From NCBI GenBank assembly GCA_040902425.1, contig JBBDXI010000103.1, positions 6,719-70,718 of the forward strand: 64,000 nt of DNA, in the 5' to 3' direction. The position numbers and the translations under genes were made by a program. This document shows positions 24,548 through 33,196 of the stretch, one piece after another; within the stretch, counting starts at the first letter, position 1, and every line of letters starts with the position of its first letter. This stretch comes from JBBDXI01 sp040902425. Its GTDB lineage: Bacteria > Planctomycetota > Phycisphaerae > Phycisphaerales > UBA1924. The notes beneath the pieces were generated by a model. That model searched no databases. It had not been told where the DNA came from and worked only from the letters and a program-made list of their open reading frames with translations.

Positions 24548-26709
24548 TTACGCCGCCGCCACCTCCTTCCCTTCCGGCGCGCCGACCAGGGCCAGCGACT
24601 CGACCTCGATGGTGGGGATGACCTCGTTGTACCCCAGCACGGCCACGGTCGGCACGTGCGGCTCCAGCACCTGCCGCACCACCGCCCGCACCTGCGGCGA
24701 GGCGATCACCACCGGCGGGTAGCCCCCCGCCGTCACCAGCCGCAGCGACTCGCACACCTGCTGGGCGATGGCCGCCGCCACCCGCGCCGGCATGGAGACG
24801 CTCGTCCCAGCCTGCCCGCGGTCGATGTACCCGTTGATCTGGTCCTCCAGCACGGGATCGAGCGTGACGCAGACCAGCCTCGGGCGGCCGCCCGCCTCCG
24901 CCGGCGGGCTGGCGTACTGCTGGCAGATCGTCCGCCGCAGCGCGTTGCGGACGTACTCCGTCAGCACATCCAGGTCCTTGGTCCGGGGACCCCAGTCGGC
25001 CAGCGTCTCCAGGATCGTCTCCAGGTCCCGCACCGGCACCCGCTCGCGCAGCAGGTTCTGGAGGACCTTCTGCAGGTCCCCGCTCTTGACCACCGCCGGC
25101 ACCGTCTCCTCCACCAGCTTGGGCGACTTCTTCTTCAGCTCCTCCAGCAGGTTGACCACCTCGGTCCGCGTCAGCAGCTCCCCCGGGGGGGNNNNNNNNN
25201 NCCCCCCCCGCTGGTGGGGTCGACCACCGTGTAGTTCATCGTCTCGGCTCGTGTCCGCAGGGGCGGATCGATCCACCACGCCTCCAGGCCGAAGGCCGGC
25301 TCGCGCGTCCGCTCCCCGTCGATCGGCCCGCTGGCCAGCCCCGAGTCCATCGCCAGGAGCTTCCCCGGCCTGGTCTGCCCGCTGGCCACCGGGCTCCCGC
25401 GGATCTTGATCCGGTACTCCGTCGCCGGCAGCTGCATGTTGTCGCGGATCCGCACCGGGGGCATCACCAGCCCCATCTCCCCCGCCAGCTGCCGCCGGAT
25501 CGCGCTGATCCGCTCCAGCAGGTCCCCGCTGCGCCCCGCATCCACCAGCGCCACCAGGGCGTACCCCACCTCCAGCTCCAGCGTGTCCACCTTCAGCAGC
25601 GTCTCGACCGGGGGCGGCTCGGTCCGGGTCTTGGCCGCGGCCTGGTCCTCATCCTGCTGCTTGCTCGCCGCCGCCTGCTTCTTCGTCCGCAGCATCGACC
25701 ACGCCAGCAGCCCCAGCCCGGTCCCCGTCGCCAGCAGCGGGGCCGAGGGCAGGGGCGTCGCCGCCAGGGCGATCAGGAACACCGCCGTGATCAGGAGGCC
25801 CCGCGGCTGGCTGATGATCTGGTCGGTCAACTCCGTCCCCAGCTGCGCCCGCGATCCCGAGCGCGTCACGATCAGCGCCGAGGCGATCGCGATCACGAAC
25901 GAGGGGATCTGCGAGGTCAGCCCGTCCCCGATCGTCAGCTTGGTGAACACCTCGGCCGTCTGCTTGGCGTCCCAGCCTCGCGCCAGGATCCCCACGGCGA
26001 AGCCGCCGAGGATGTTGATGACGGTGATGATGATCCCGGCGATCGCGTCGCCCCGGACGAACTTGCTGGCGCCGTCCATGGCCCCGAAGAAGTCCGCCTC
26101 CTGGCGGATCTGCTCCCGCCGGCGCCGCGCCTCACCCTCGTTGATCACCCCCGCGTTCAGGTCGCTGTCGATCGCCATCTGCTTGCCCGGCATCGCGTCC
26201 AGCGTGAACCGGGCCGCGACCTCGCTGATCCGCGTGGCCCCCTTGGTGATCACCACGAACTGCACGATCACCAGGATCAGGAAGATGACCACGCCGACGA
26301 ACAGCGACTCCCCCGCCACGAAGTTCCCGAACGCCGAGATCACGTGCCCGGCCGCGGCCTCCGCGTCGGCCGCCGTGTTCCCCTCCGCCGAGAGGATCAG
26401 GCGCGTCGAGGCGATGTTGAGCACCAGCCGCAGCAGCGTGGTCCCCAGGAGCAGCGAGGGGAAGACGCTGAAATCCAGCGGGTGGTCCATGTAGATCGTG
26501 GTCAGCAGGATGATCACGGCCAGGCTGATGTTGGCCGAGATCATCATGTCCATCAGCCACGGCGGCATCGGCACCAGCAGCACCGCCAGCAGCCCGACGA
26601 ACCCGACGGGGACGATCACCCCCCGGTACTCGCGCACGCGGTACATCCAGGCCGGCAACCGCCCGCCCGTCAGCCCCGCATGGACCGGCTTGACCGTCGC
26701 CTTCGCCAC
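24548..26709 (-). CDS. flhA: Flagellar export gate protein FlhA, interrupted by an assembly gap
   Basis: FlhA is the large membrane and cytosolic gate of the flagellar type III exporter. The N-terminal part (26709 to about 25210) has the membrane domain (MPPWLMDMMISANISLAVII, GTTLLRLVLNIASTRLIL) and the FHIPEP-region equivalent KQMAIDSDLNAGVINEGEA, then reads YTVVDPTS. The C-terminal part (about 25182 to 24548) resumes at ELLTRTEVVNLLEELKKKS and ends with the cytosolic domain. Between them are poly-G/poly-C and ten N. The two halves are in different frames as assembled. By family alignment about 14 residues (VVATHLTEV...-like) are missing, so this is an assembly defect and not a dead gene. 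Confidence 0.93.
25192..25201. other. Assembly gap (10 N) inside flhA
   Basis: Ten N are flanked by a G run (to 25191) and a C run (25202-25209). The true gap is probably about 40-45 bp, judged from the FlhA residues that are missing. Confidence 0.97.
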
Positions 26710-26726
26710 TCACGCTCCTGGATCGA

Positions 26727-26866
26727 AGAGAAGAGCGGCCACAGATGACACAGATGCGCACAGATAAGAGGGGAAGGGCCCCTTGGAGGCCCGGTGGGTC
26801 GACCCCGAGCACGCGTGTCTTCTCTTCCCATCTGTGTCCATCTGTGTCATCTGTGGCCTCTTCTCT
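26727..26866. repeat. Inverted repeat, CACAGATGA family, between flhB and flhA
   Basis: The left arm 26727-26756 holds AGAGAAGAGCGGCCACAGAT and continues GACACAGATG; the right arm 26839-26866 is its reverse complement with a 2-base difference. Further CACAGAT and TCTGTGTCCA words extend both arms. It fills the 167 bp between flhB (stop 26877) and flhA (start 26709) and matches the element at 930-1160. Confidence 0.88.
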
Positions 26867-26876
26867 TGTCTTCTTC

Positions 26877-27944
26877 TCACGCCGCCTGCCCCCTGAGCCG
26901 GTACACGAACGCCAGCACCTCCGCCACCGCCTCGTAGAACTTCGGGCCGATCTCCTGCCCCACCTCGACGCCCCAGTAGAGCCCTCGCGCCAGCGGCGCC
27001 CGCTCGACCATCGGCACGCCGTGGGCGATCGCGATCTCGCGGATCCGGAACGCCAGCTCGTCCGCCCCCTTCGCCACCACCCGCGGCGCCCCCATCTTCC
27101 CCGAGTCGTACTTCAGCGCCACCGAGAAGTGCGTCGGGTTGGTCACGATCACGTCCGCCTTCGGCACCGCGTGGCGGACCCGCTGCATCGCGATCTCCCG
27201 CGCCATCCGCGTCCGCCGGGCCTTCACATCCGGGTCGCCCTCCACGTTCCGCCGCTCGTCCTTCACTTCCTGCCGCGTCATCCGCAGGTCGCGCGTGTGC
27301 TGCCACCGCTGGTACGAGTAGTCGATGATCCCCAGCATCAGGAAGATCGCCAGCAGCCACGCCACCAGCTGCGCCGCGATCAGGGCCACCTTGTACATGG
27401 CCGCCGCCAGCCCCAGCGCCGGCAGCGCCGCGATCTCCGGCAGGGCCGACCGCACGATCATCGCCGCGGCCGCGCCCACCACCGCCAGCTTCACCGTGTT
27501 GAGCAGCGTCTTGACCAGGTTCCGCGCGTTGAACAGCCGCTTCACACCGGCGATCGGGTTCAGCCGCTCCAGCTTCGGCGCCAGCGGCTGCGTCGTGAAC
27601 AGCCACCCCACCTGCACGAAGTTCCCCAGCAGCGCCACCCCCAGCATCGCCAGCAGCCCCGGCCCTATCAGCTTCGCCGTCTCGAGCGCCGCCCACAGGA
27701 TCAGCCCATCCAGCGACTCCACGCGCAGCGGGTCCCCCGGGGCCTCCCCCTCCAGCACGCGCCGCAGGAGCACCGCCAACCCCGCCAGCGCCGCCCCGCC
27801 GAAGAGCGCGATCAGCAGCACCCCCCCCAGCAGGTCGATCGCCGAGGTCAGGTCCTGGCTCTTGGCCACCTGCCCGCGCTGCCGCGCCTCCGAGAGCCTT
27901 CTCCCGGTCGGCAGTTCCGTTCTTTCGCCCAGTTCCTCGGCCAT
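26877..27944 (-). CDS. flhB: Flagellar export switch protein FlhB
   Basis: This 355-residue membrane protein of the export gate switches substrate class from rod/hook to filament. The start EELGERTELPTGRRLSEARQ is typical, followed by four membrane segments and the cytosolic domain. The autocleavage motif NPTH is intact near residue 266 (ADVIVTNPTHFSVALKYD), followed by APRVVAKGADELAFRIREIA and VPMVERAPLARGLYWGVEVG. It lies 41 bp after fliR and is separated from flhA by a hairpin repeat. Confidence 0.96.
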   Translation of the reverse strand: MAEELGERTELPTGRRLSEARQRGQVAKSQDLTSAIDLLGGVLLIALFGGAALAGLAVLLRRVLEGEAPGDPLRVESLDGLILWAALETAKLIGPGLLAMLGVALLGNFVQVGWLFTTQPLAPKLERLNPIAGVKRLFNARNLVKTLLNTVKLAVVGAAAAMIVRSALPEIAALPALGLAAAMYKVALIAAQLVAWLLAIFLMLGIIDYSYQRWQHTRDLRMTRQEVKDERRNVEGDPDVKARRTRMAREIAMQRVRHAVPKADVIVTNPTHFSVALKYDSGKMGAPRVVAKGADELAFRIREIAIAHGVPMVERAPLARGLYWGVEVGQEIGPKFYEAVAEVLAFVYRLRGQAA

Positions 27945-27985
27945 GACCGGGGCCTCCCTGCCCCGCCCGCGCTACTCCCGCCGGA

Positions 27986-28768
27986 TCACCCGACCGTCCG
28001 CCCGAAGTCCAGCACCACGTTCAGCACCCGCTCCAGCTCCCCCTGGATCGCCCCGTGCATCGAACCGATCGCCGCGGCCACCATCCCCACCCCGAAAAGG
28101 ATCTTCACGGTGAACCCCACCGAGAGGATGTTGATCTGCGGCATCGTCTTCATGATGAACCCCATCGAGATCATCAGCAGGAAGACGATGCAGACCACGG
28201 GGGCCGCGACGCGCGCGGCCATCTCGACGCCCGACGAGAGCACGCCAACAACGAGATCAAGCGGCGCCACCCCGCCGCCCACCCCGCCGATCGGCACGCC
28301 CTGGTAGGTCGAGAGGAGCGAGACGAACAGCACCTCCAGCCCGCCCAGCGCGATGAACGTCCCCAGGGCGATGAACATCAGCAGCTGGCCGAGGATGTCG
28401 GTGTCCATCGCGGTGTGGGGGTTGTACACGCGGGCGAGGCCCAGGCCCATCTGGTGCCCCATAACGTACCCCGCAAGGTCCAGGCACATGATCGGCAGGC
28501 ACGCGATGAACCCGATGGTGAAGCCGATCAGCGTCTCGGTCACGATCAGCGGGGCGAGGGTGAGCAGCGTCGTCTCGGGCAGGTGCTGCACCGTGCTCGA
28601 GAGCCCCGGGTACACCGCGGCCGCGAGCATGACGACCAGGAGGGCCCGGAACTTCGCCGGCAGGAAGCGGTTCCCCAGGATCGGCGCCAGCAGGAAGAGG
28701 CCCCCCAGGCGCGCGACGACCAGCATGAAGGGGACCACGTGGGAGAGGATGGGCTCGTAGGAGATCAT
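27986..28768 (-). CDS. fliR: Flagellar export protein FliR
   Basis: This 260-residue polytopic protein forms part of the FliP5Q4R1 export pore. It is hydrophobic throughout, with VVARLGGLFLLAPILGNRFL at the start, then GYVMGHQMGLGLARVYNPHT and PVVCIVFLLMISMGFIMKTM, followed by PQINILSVGFTVKILFGVGM, the best conserved FliR stretch. Length is standard. It lies 49 bp after fliQ and 41 bp before flhB on the same strand. Confidence 0.95.
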   Translation of the reverse strand: MISYEPILSHVVPFMLVVARLGGLFLLAPILGNRFLPAKFRALLVVMLAAAVYPGLSSTVQHLPETTLLTLAPLIVTETLIGFTIGFIACLPIMCLDLAGYVMGHQMGLGLARVYNPHTAMDTDILGQLLMFIALGTFIALGGLEVLFVSLLSTYQGVPIGGVGGGVAPLDLVVGVLSSGVEMAARVAAPVVCIVFLLMISMGFIMKTMPQINILSVGFTVKILFGVGMVAAAIGSMHGAIQGELERVLNVVLDFGRTVG

Positions 28769-28817
28769 TGGAGTTCGCGCGGGGGCGCGGGGGGCGCAGA
28801 GGAAGACGCAGAGAGGA

Positions 28818-29081
28818 CTATCCCGAGGCCAGGGAGAGCAGGTCGGTCGCGTACTCGACCAGGCGGGCGGTGATCCACGGCAGCAGCAGCGCCGCGACCA
28901 CGATCATCACCACGATCTTGGGCACGAACGTGATCGTCTGGTCCTGGATGCTCGTCACCGACTGGAAGATGCTGACGATCAGCCCCACCAGCACCCCCGC
29001 CGCCAGGATCGGCGCCGCGATCTTCAGCGTGATCACCAGCATGTCCCGGGCCATCGCCACCGCCGCCTCGTCGTAGTTCAC
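28818..29081 (-). CDS. fliQ: Flagellar export protein FliQ
   Basis: This protein has about 87 residues and two membrane helices. The core LIVSIFQSVTSIQDQTITFV is the FliQ signature. The GTG at 29081 overlaps the fliP stop (GTGA) and gives the normal family length, starting NYDEAAVAMARDM. An ATG at 29093 (MGVRVNYDE) would add four residues and is the alternative. Four copies of FliQ surround the FliP/FliR core of the export pore. Confidence 0.94.
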   Translation of the reverse strand: MNYDEAAVAMARDMLVITLKIAAPILAAGVLVGLIVSIFQSVTSIQDQTITFVPKIVVMIVVAALLLPWITARLVEYATDLLSLASG

Positions 29082-30031
29082 GCGTACCCCCATCCGCCGC
29101 CCATCCACTGGATGGTCTGGACCGCGGCCGCGTACCCGGGCGAGCCCGGCGTCGCGAAGCTGCTCATCAGGCTCCCCACGACGAGCGACCACCCGTCCAC
29201 CAGCACGAACAGCAGGAGCTTGAAGGGCAGGCTCACCAGCACCGGCGGGAGCATCATCATGCTCATCGAGATCAGCATGGTGGCGATGACCATGTCGATC
29301 ACGAGGAACGGCAGGTAGACGCGGAAGCCCATCAGGAACGAGGTCTTCAGCTCGCTCAGCATGAACGCGGGGACGAGGGCGACCATGTCCACATCCGCCC
29401 GCTTCAGCAGCTCGGGCCGGCTCGTGTCCACGCCGCGGTAGTTCAGCACCATGTACAGGCTCGACCAGTTGCCCGTGGCCTCGATCTGGTCGAACATGAA
29501 GTCGCGCAGCGGCTGCTTCCCCCGGTTCCACAGCGTCTCGTAGTCGGTGATCTCGCCCCGGTTGTACGGCAGCACCGCCTCGCCGTACACGCGGTCGATC
29601 GTCGGCGACATCACCAGCAGCGTCATGAACAGCGCCAGCCCGATGGTCACCTGCGGCGGGGGCAGGTTCTGCGTCCCGATCGCCTGCCGCAGCAGGGCCA
29701 GCACCACCACGATCCGCACGAAGCACGTGGTCATCAGGATGATCGACGGCGCCAGGGACAGCACCGTCAGGAGCAGCATGACGCTCATCACCGTCGAGAG
29801 CCCACGGGGCTCGCCGTCGCCGCCCGCGGGCGACCCCCCCGGCATCGCCCGGGCCGCCTCGGCCATGATCTGGAGCGGGTTGGAGGGCAGCGGGGCGAAC
29901 CGTGCGGGACCCGATGCCTCGGGCGCTGTCGCGGCGGGCGCGGACGGGAGCGGGAATGGCGGCGAGACCTGCGCCAGAGCCGGCACCGCCAGCGACGCCA
30001 CCAGCACCGCGATCAGCGCCAGCACCCTCAC
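29078..30031 (-). CDS. fliP: Flagellar export protein FliP
   Basis: The product has 317 residues. A signal-peptide-like start (RVLALIAVLVASLAVPALAQ) and a Pro/Ala-rich stretch precede the FliP body: LLLTVLSLAPSIILMTTCFV, VVVLALLRQAIGTQNLPPPQ, the periplasmic loop with SRPELLKRADVDMVALVPAF, and the end LLPPVLVSLPFKLLLFVLVD. Five copies form the export pore with FliQ and FliR. The GTG at 30031 overlaps the fliO stop by 4 bp and fixes the start. Longer upstream readings in this frame are the shadow of fliO. Confidence 0.95.
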   Translation of the reverse strand: MRVLALIAVLVASLAVPALAQVSPPFPLPSAPAATAPEASGPARFAPLPSNPLQIMAEAARAMPGGSPAGGDGEPRGLSTVMSVMLLLTVLSLAPSIILMTTCFVRIVVVLALLRQAIGTQNLPPPQVTIGLALFMTLLVMSPTIDRVYGEAVLPYNRGEITDYETLWNRGKQPLRDFMFDQIEATGNWSSLYMVLNYRGVDTSRPELLKRADVDMVALVPAFMLSELKTSFLMGFRVYLPFLVIDMVIATMLISMSMMMLPPVLVSLPFKLLLFVLVDGWSLVVGSLMSSFATPGSPGYAAAVQTIQWMGGGWGYA

Positions 30032-30870
30032 GCGCCGCCCTCCCCGCCCTGGCCCCGCAGGGCCGCGAGCCGCCGCCGGAGAACCCCCGCCGCGCTGGTG
30101 TGCTCGCCCGGACCCGGCTGCCGCGTGAGATCGACGACCGGGATCGCCCCCGCGGCCGTGTCCCACACCTCCGCCGTGTCCCCGGCCGCGGACGACCGCA
30201 GGCTGCGCCCGCCCGGCCCGCCGGGGTCGCCCGCGGCGTCGCCCATCCCCTGGTCGTACCTGGAGAGCATCGAGCGGAAGCGCTCGGCCATCGAGTCGCC
30301 CTCGATGTCCCGCGCCTTGACGAGGATCGACGCGACCTCGTCGGGGTCGGTGATCTCGGCCAGGGTGGAGAAGCTCCCCGCGCCGAGCCGCCCGCCGGAG
30401 TTCTGCGAGAGCAGCAGGATGCGCCGGTCGAGCTTCAGCAGGATGAGCGTTGCGCCCCGCGAGACGGGGTACCGCCCCAGGATCTCCAGGATCCCCGCCG
30501 GCGCCCGCCCCCCCGCGCCCAGGCTCGACCGCAGCCCGCCGCTGCGCTTCGCCACCACCCGGACCACCCACCCCCCGCCGATCGCCAGCGCCAGCACACC
30601 CGCGAGCGACAGGCCCGTCTGCACCATCCAGCCGCGACCCGAGGCCGCCGGACCCGCCGGCGCTGCGGAACCCGCCGGCGCGGCCGTGCTCCCGCCCAGC
30701 GGGCGCGACTCCGTCACCGGCGGCGCCGCCGCCACCCTCGGCTGGGGCGCTGCCGCGCCCGAGTTCCGCTCAACGGGCGCCAGCCACGGCTGAGCCGCGG
30801 CCCCGGCGCCCATCGCCAGCGCCCCGGCCACGCCCGCCATCGACCGCCATGCTCGCCTTCGCCCGGCCAC
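30028..30870 (-). CDS. fliO: Flagellar biosynthetic protein FliO
   Basis: The product has 280 residues. A signal or anchor helix is followed by an Ala/Pro-rich stretch and one membrane helix (about residues 82-103, GLSLAGVLALAIGGGWVVRV). The FliO domain follows: GILEILGRYPVSRGATLILL, then RRILLLSQNSGGRL and FSTLAEITDPDEVASIL. The tail of about 90 residues is low complexity. FliO assists assembly of the FliP ring. It overlaps fliP by 4 bp. A pair of 23-mer palindromes lies between it and fliN. Confidence 0.88.
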   Translation of the reverse strand: MAGRRRAWRSMAGVAGALAMGAGAAAQPWLAPVERNSGAAAPQPRVAAAPPVTESRPLGGSTAAPAGSAAPAGPAASGRGWMVQTGLSLAGVLALAIGGGWVVRVVAKRSGGLRSSLGAGGRAPAGILEILGRYPVSRGATLILLKLDRRILLLSQNSGGRLGAGSFSTLAEITDPDEVASILVKARDIEGDSMAERFRSMLSRYDQGMGDAAGDPGGPGGRSLRSSAAGDTAEVWDTAAGAIPVVDLTRQPGPGEHTSAAGVLRRRLAALRGQGGEGGA

Positions 30871-30885
30871 GCGCCCTCCTGGCCT

Positions 30886-30962
30886 GTGGGGCAGGCGTCC
30901 CGCCTGCCATCGAAACTCCCCAGTGGGGCAGACTCCCCTGTGGGGCAGGCGTCCCGCCTGCC
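30886..30962. repeat. Two identical 23-bp palindromes between fliN and fliO
   Basis: Copies at 30886-30908 and 30940-30962 both read GTGGGGCAGGCGTCCCGCCT plus three more bases. A partial copy (GTGGGGCAGACTCCCC) sits between them. A third identical copy is at 44152-44174, between flgC and fliE. Each forms a short strong hairpin (GGCAGGCG / CGCCTGCC). Confidence 0.92.
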
Positions 30963-30966
30963 GGCC

Positions 30967-31554
30967 CTACGCCCTGCTCCGGTCCGCCGGGTGCTCCCCC
31001 TCCGCCCCCGCGATGATCTCGTTGATCCGCACGCAGAAGTTGTCGTTCAGCACCAGCACCTCGCCCCGCGCGACGTGCCGGTCGTTCACGTACACATCCA
31101 CCGGGTCGCCCGCGAGCTTGTCCAGCTCCACCACCGCCCCCTCGGAGAGCTTCAGCACATCCTCGACGAGCATCCGCGTCCGCCCCAGCTCGATCTTCAC
31201 GTTCAGGTTCACATCCGAGAGCAGGTCGATCCCCTTCGTCGGCGCATCCCCCGCGCGCCGGCCGAAGGGCGGCAGGTCGAACTTCGCCGGCGTCAGGCCG
31301 GGCGCGGTCCCCACCGCCCCTTCGCCCAGCAGGCTCGGGCCGACGCTCTCGTGAAGGTCCGCCATGGCCGCCTCGGCCGCGCTCAGGGCCTCGGCCGCCG
31401 TCACCCCAGCATCCGCCACCGGCTCGACGGGCGCCGGCGGATCGCCGGGCACATCCGCGGCCATGGGCTCGCCCGGCGGGGCCGTGCCGCCGCCCTCCGG
31501 CTGCTCCGGGGGCATCTCGCCGCTGGATGAGGGTTGGGTCACATCGTCGGCCAT
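30967..31554 (-). CDS. fliN: Flagellar motor switch protein FliN
   Basis: The product has 195 residues. The C-terminal 75 residues are the SpoA/FliN domain of the C-ring: LLSDVNLNVKIELGRTRMLV, EDVLKLSEGAVVELDKLAGD, PVDVYVNDRHVARGEVLVLN and NFCVRINEII. The N-terminal 115 residues are Ala/Pro/Glu-rich and probably disordered, longer than in E. coli FliN but common in FliN of other phyla. The ATG at 31554 follows a GGAGG; an ATG at 31605 has none. fliL precedes it with no fliM between. Confidence 0.93.
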   Translation of the reverse strand: MADDVTQPSSSGEMPPEQPEGGGTAPPGEPMAADVPGDPPAPVEPVADAGVTAAEALSAAEAAMADLHESVGPSLLGEGAVGTAPGLTPAKFDLPPFGRRAGDAPTKGIDLLSDVNLNVKIELGRTRMLVEDVLKLSEGAVVELDKLAGDPVDVYVNDRHVARGEVLVLNDNFCVRINEIIAGAEGEHPADRSRA

Positions 31555-31700
31555 CCTGGCCTCCGCGAATGGCGCAGCGGGCTCCGCCGCCGGCGGCCGC
31601 GTCATGGCGGCCGCGGTTCGACCATCGGACAGCCCCCGCCCGCCGCGACAGTTTTGCCGAACGGGCGCAGGAACTGCGGGGATCCCCGAGAACCCCTCGC

Positions 31701-32240
31701 CTACTGCTCCATCTGGAAGCCCTTGCACTTGGGGATCAGCACCCGCTCCAGGCGGCTGTTCCCGTCGGCGTCGGGGCCGAGGACCTTGTCGAGGTACGCG
31801 GTCAACTGGCGGTTCAGGGTCGTCAGCTCCGGCTCGCGCAGGTGGCTGTGCTGGGCCCGGCGCATGATCTGCGCGATCCCCTCCTTGATCTCCGCCGACC
31901 GCTGCGCCAGCGCCTCCTCGATGAAGCCCTCGTGCTTCTTCTTCACCTTCAGGACGATCTGCGTGTCCCAGATCCAGACCCGCCCGGTCTGCATGTTCTG
32001 GAACTTGTCATCCATCAGCTCGATCTCGACCGCCTGCGAGAGCACCGCCTGCTCGGCGCCCTTGATCTCCGCCGACGCCGTCTGCGCCCGCGCCCCGCTC
32101 ATCCCCACCAGGAAGTACACGCCCGCCGCCTCCGCCAGCATCAGCGCCGCCACCGCCCCGATCATCTTCAGCGGGGGCCTGGCCCTGCCCGCGACCTGCG
32201 GCTGGTGCTTCTCGCCTGCCTTGTCTTTCGCGTCGGGCAT
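31701..32240 (-). CDS. fliL: Flagellar basal body protein FliL
   Basis: The product has 179 residues. A short charged cytosolic start (MPDAKDKAGEKHQPQ) is followed by one membrane helix (PLKMIGAVAALMLAEAAGVYF) and the periplasmic FliL domain, ending TLNRQLTAYLDKVLGPDADG and VLIPKCKGFQMEQ. FliL supports stator function at the motor. The ATG at 32240 gives a normal FliL start; readings further upstream run into the poly-G gap and were rejected. The expected neighbour motB is not seen upstream. Confidence 0.87.
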   Translation of the reverse strand: MPDAKDKAGEKHQPQVAGRARPPLKMIGAVAALMLAEAAGVYFLVGMSGARAQTASAEIKGAEQAVLSQAVEIELMDDKFQNMQTGRVWIWDTQIVLKVKKKHEGFIEEALAQRSAEIKEGIAQIMRRAQHSHLREPELTTLNRQLTAYLDKVLGPDADGNSRLERVLIPKCKGFQMEQ

Positions 32241-32262
32241 CGGAACATCTCCCTCTCGGGGT

Positions 32263-32309
<47 letters not shown>

Positions 32310-32466
32310 GCGGAGCGGCGGGCCACCCAGGATTCCGTCCCCGCCGCGCAGCGGCGGGGCCACCAGGATTCCCGCCCGATCAATCGGTCCGCCGGGCGCC
32401 CGCGCTGACGCCCTTGCCGAAGCGGGACCGCTGGCACGCCCATCCCAGCCGTTACAGCCGTCAGGG

Positions 32467-33162
32467 TCAGGCGGCCGCGGCCAGCGCATCGCGGCTGGTC
32501 GGCGGCAGCAGGCCCGCCAGCCGGTCGCGGACGGCCCGCCCGTCGGCCTTTTTCTCGATGAGCATGACCGCCTCCAGGCTCATCAGCCCCCGCATCGCCG
32601 CAGCGCCCGAGCCGCCCCGGGCCGCCCGGTCGCACAGCGGCCCCACGAGGGCCAGGGCCAGCATCGAGGCGTAGCACAGCAGCAGCCCCGAGACGGCGGC
32701 GCCCGTCGTGCTCGCGGCGATCCCCAGGCTCCAGACGCTGATCAGCCCCAGCACCGCCGCCGCGAAGACCATCGTGTGCATGAGCCGGACCCAGCGCGCC
32801 GCCCCGCGGCGCAGCTCGGCGGCCGTGGCCCGCCCCAGGGCCTTTTCCATGCCCCCGCGCAGCTCGGGCGCGGGGACGCCCTCGATGAGCAGCCGGACGC
32901 CCTCCGCCAGCACCTCCTCGCCGCGCCGGGCCACCTGACCCTCCAGGGCCAGCACACCCTCGCCCCTGGCGAGGTCGGCCAGGGCCGCGAGGCGGTCGAT
33001 GTCGGCGGTCACGGGGCTCTGGCGCGCCGTGGGGAAGAGCCAGGCGAACCCCGGGCCGCGGTCCAGCTTCACCGCGGCCCACAGCGCGCCCGCCACCACC
33101 AGGGCGGACCCCAGCAGCACGGCCGTGATTTCGGGGAGGCCTTCGAGCCAGTGCACGGTCAC
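32467..33162 (-). CDS. motA: Divergent MotA-like stator protein
   Basis: This 231-residue protein has membrane segments at about 13-30, 128-147 and 156-175. The cytosolic MotA pattern is present (LAALADLARGEGVLALEGQV, then LAEGVRLLIEGVPAPELRGG), as is the C-terminal LMSLEAVMLIEKKADGRAVR and DRLAGLLPPTSR. However, the third helix reads MHTMVFAAAVLGLISVWSLG in place of the usual PAFGMIGT stretch, so the conserved Pro needed for torque is not seen. It could be a motor protein with changed mechanics or a decayed paralogue. It lies directly downstream of flgE, where motA sits in many phyla. Confidence 0.72.
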   Translation of the reverse strand: MTVHWLEGLPEITAVLLGSALVVAGALWAAVKLDRGPGFAWLFPTARQSPVTADIDRLAALADLARGEGVLALEGQVARRGEEVLAEGVRLLIEGVPAPELRGGMEKALGRATAAELRRGAARWVRLMHTMVFAAAVLGLISVWSLGIAASTTGAAVSGLLLCYASMLALALVGPLCDRAARGGSGAAAMRGLMSLEAVMLIEKKADGRAVRDRLAGLLPPTSRDALAAAA

Positions 33163-33196
33163 CTCGCTGCGCGGCCGCTTTGGCCCCGCACCCCGT

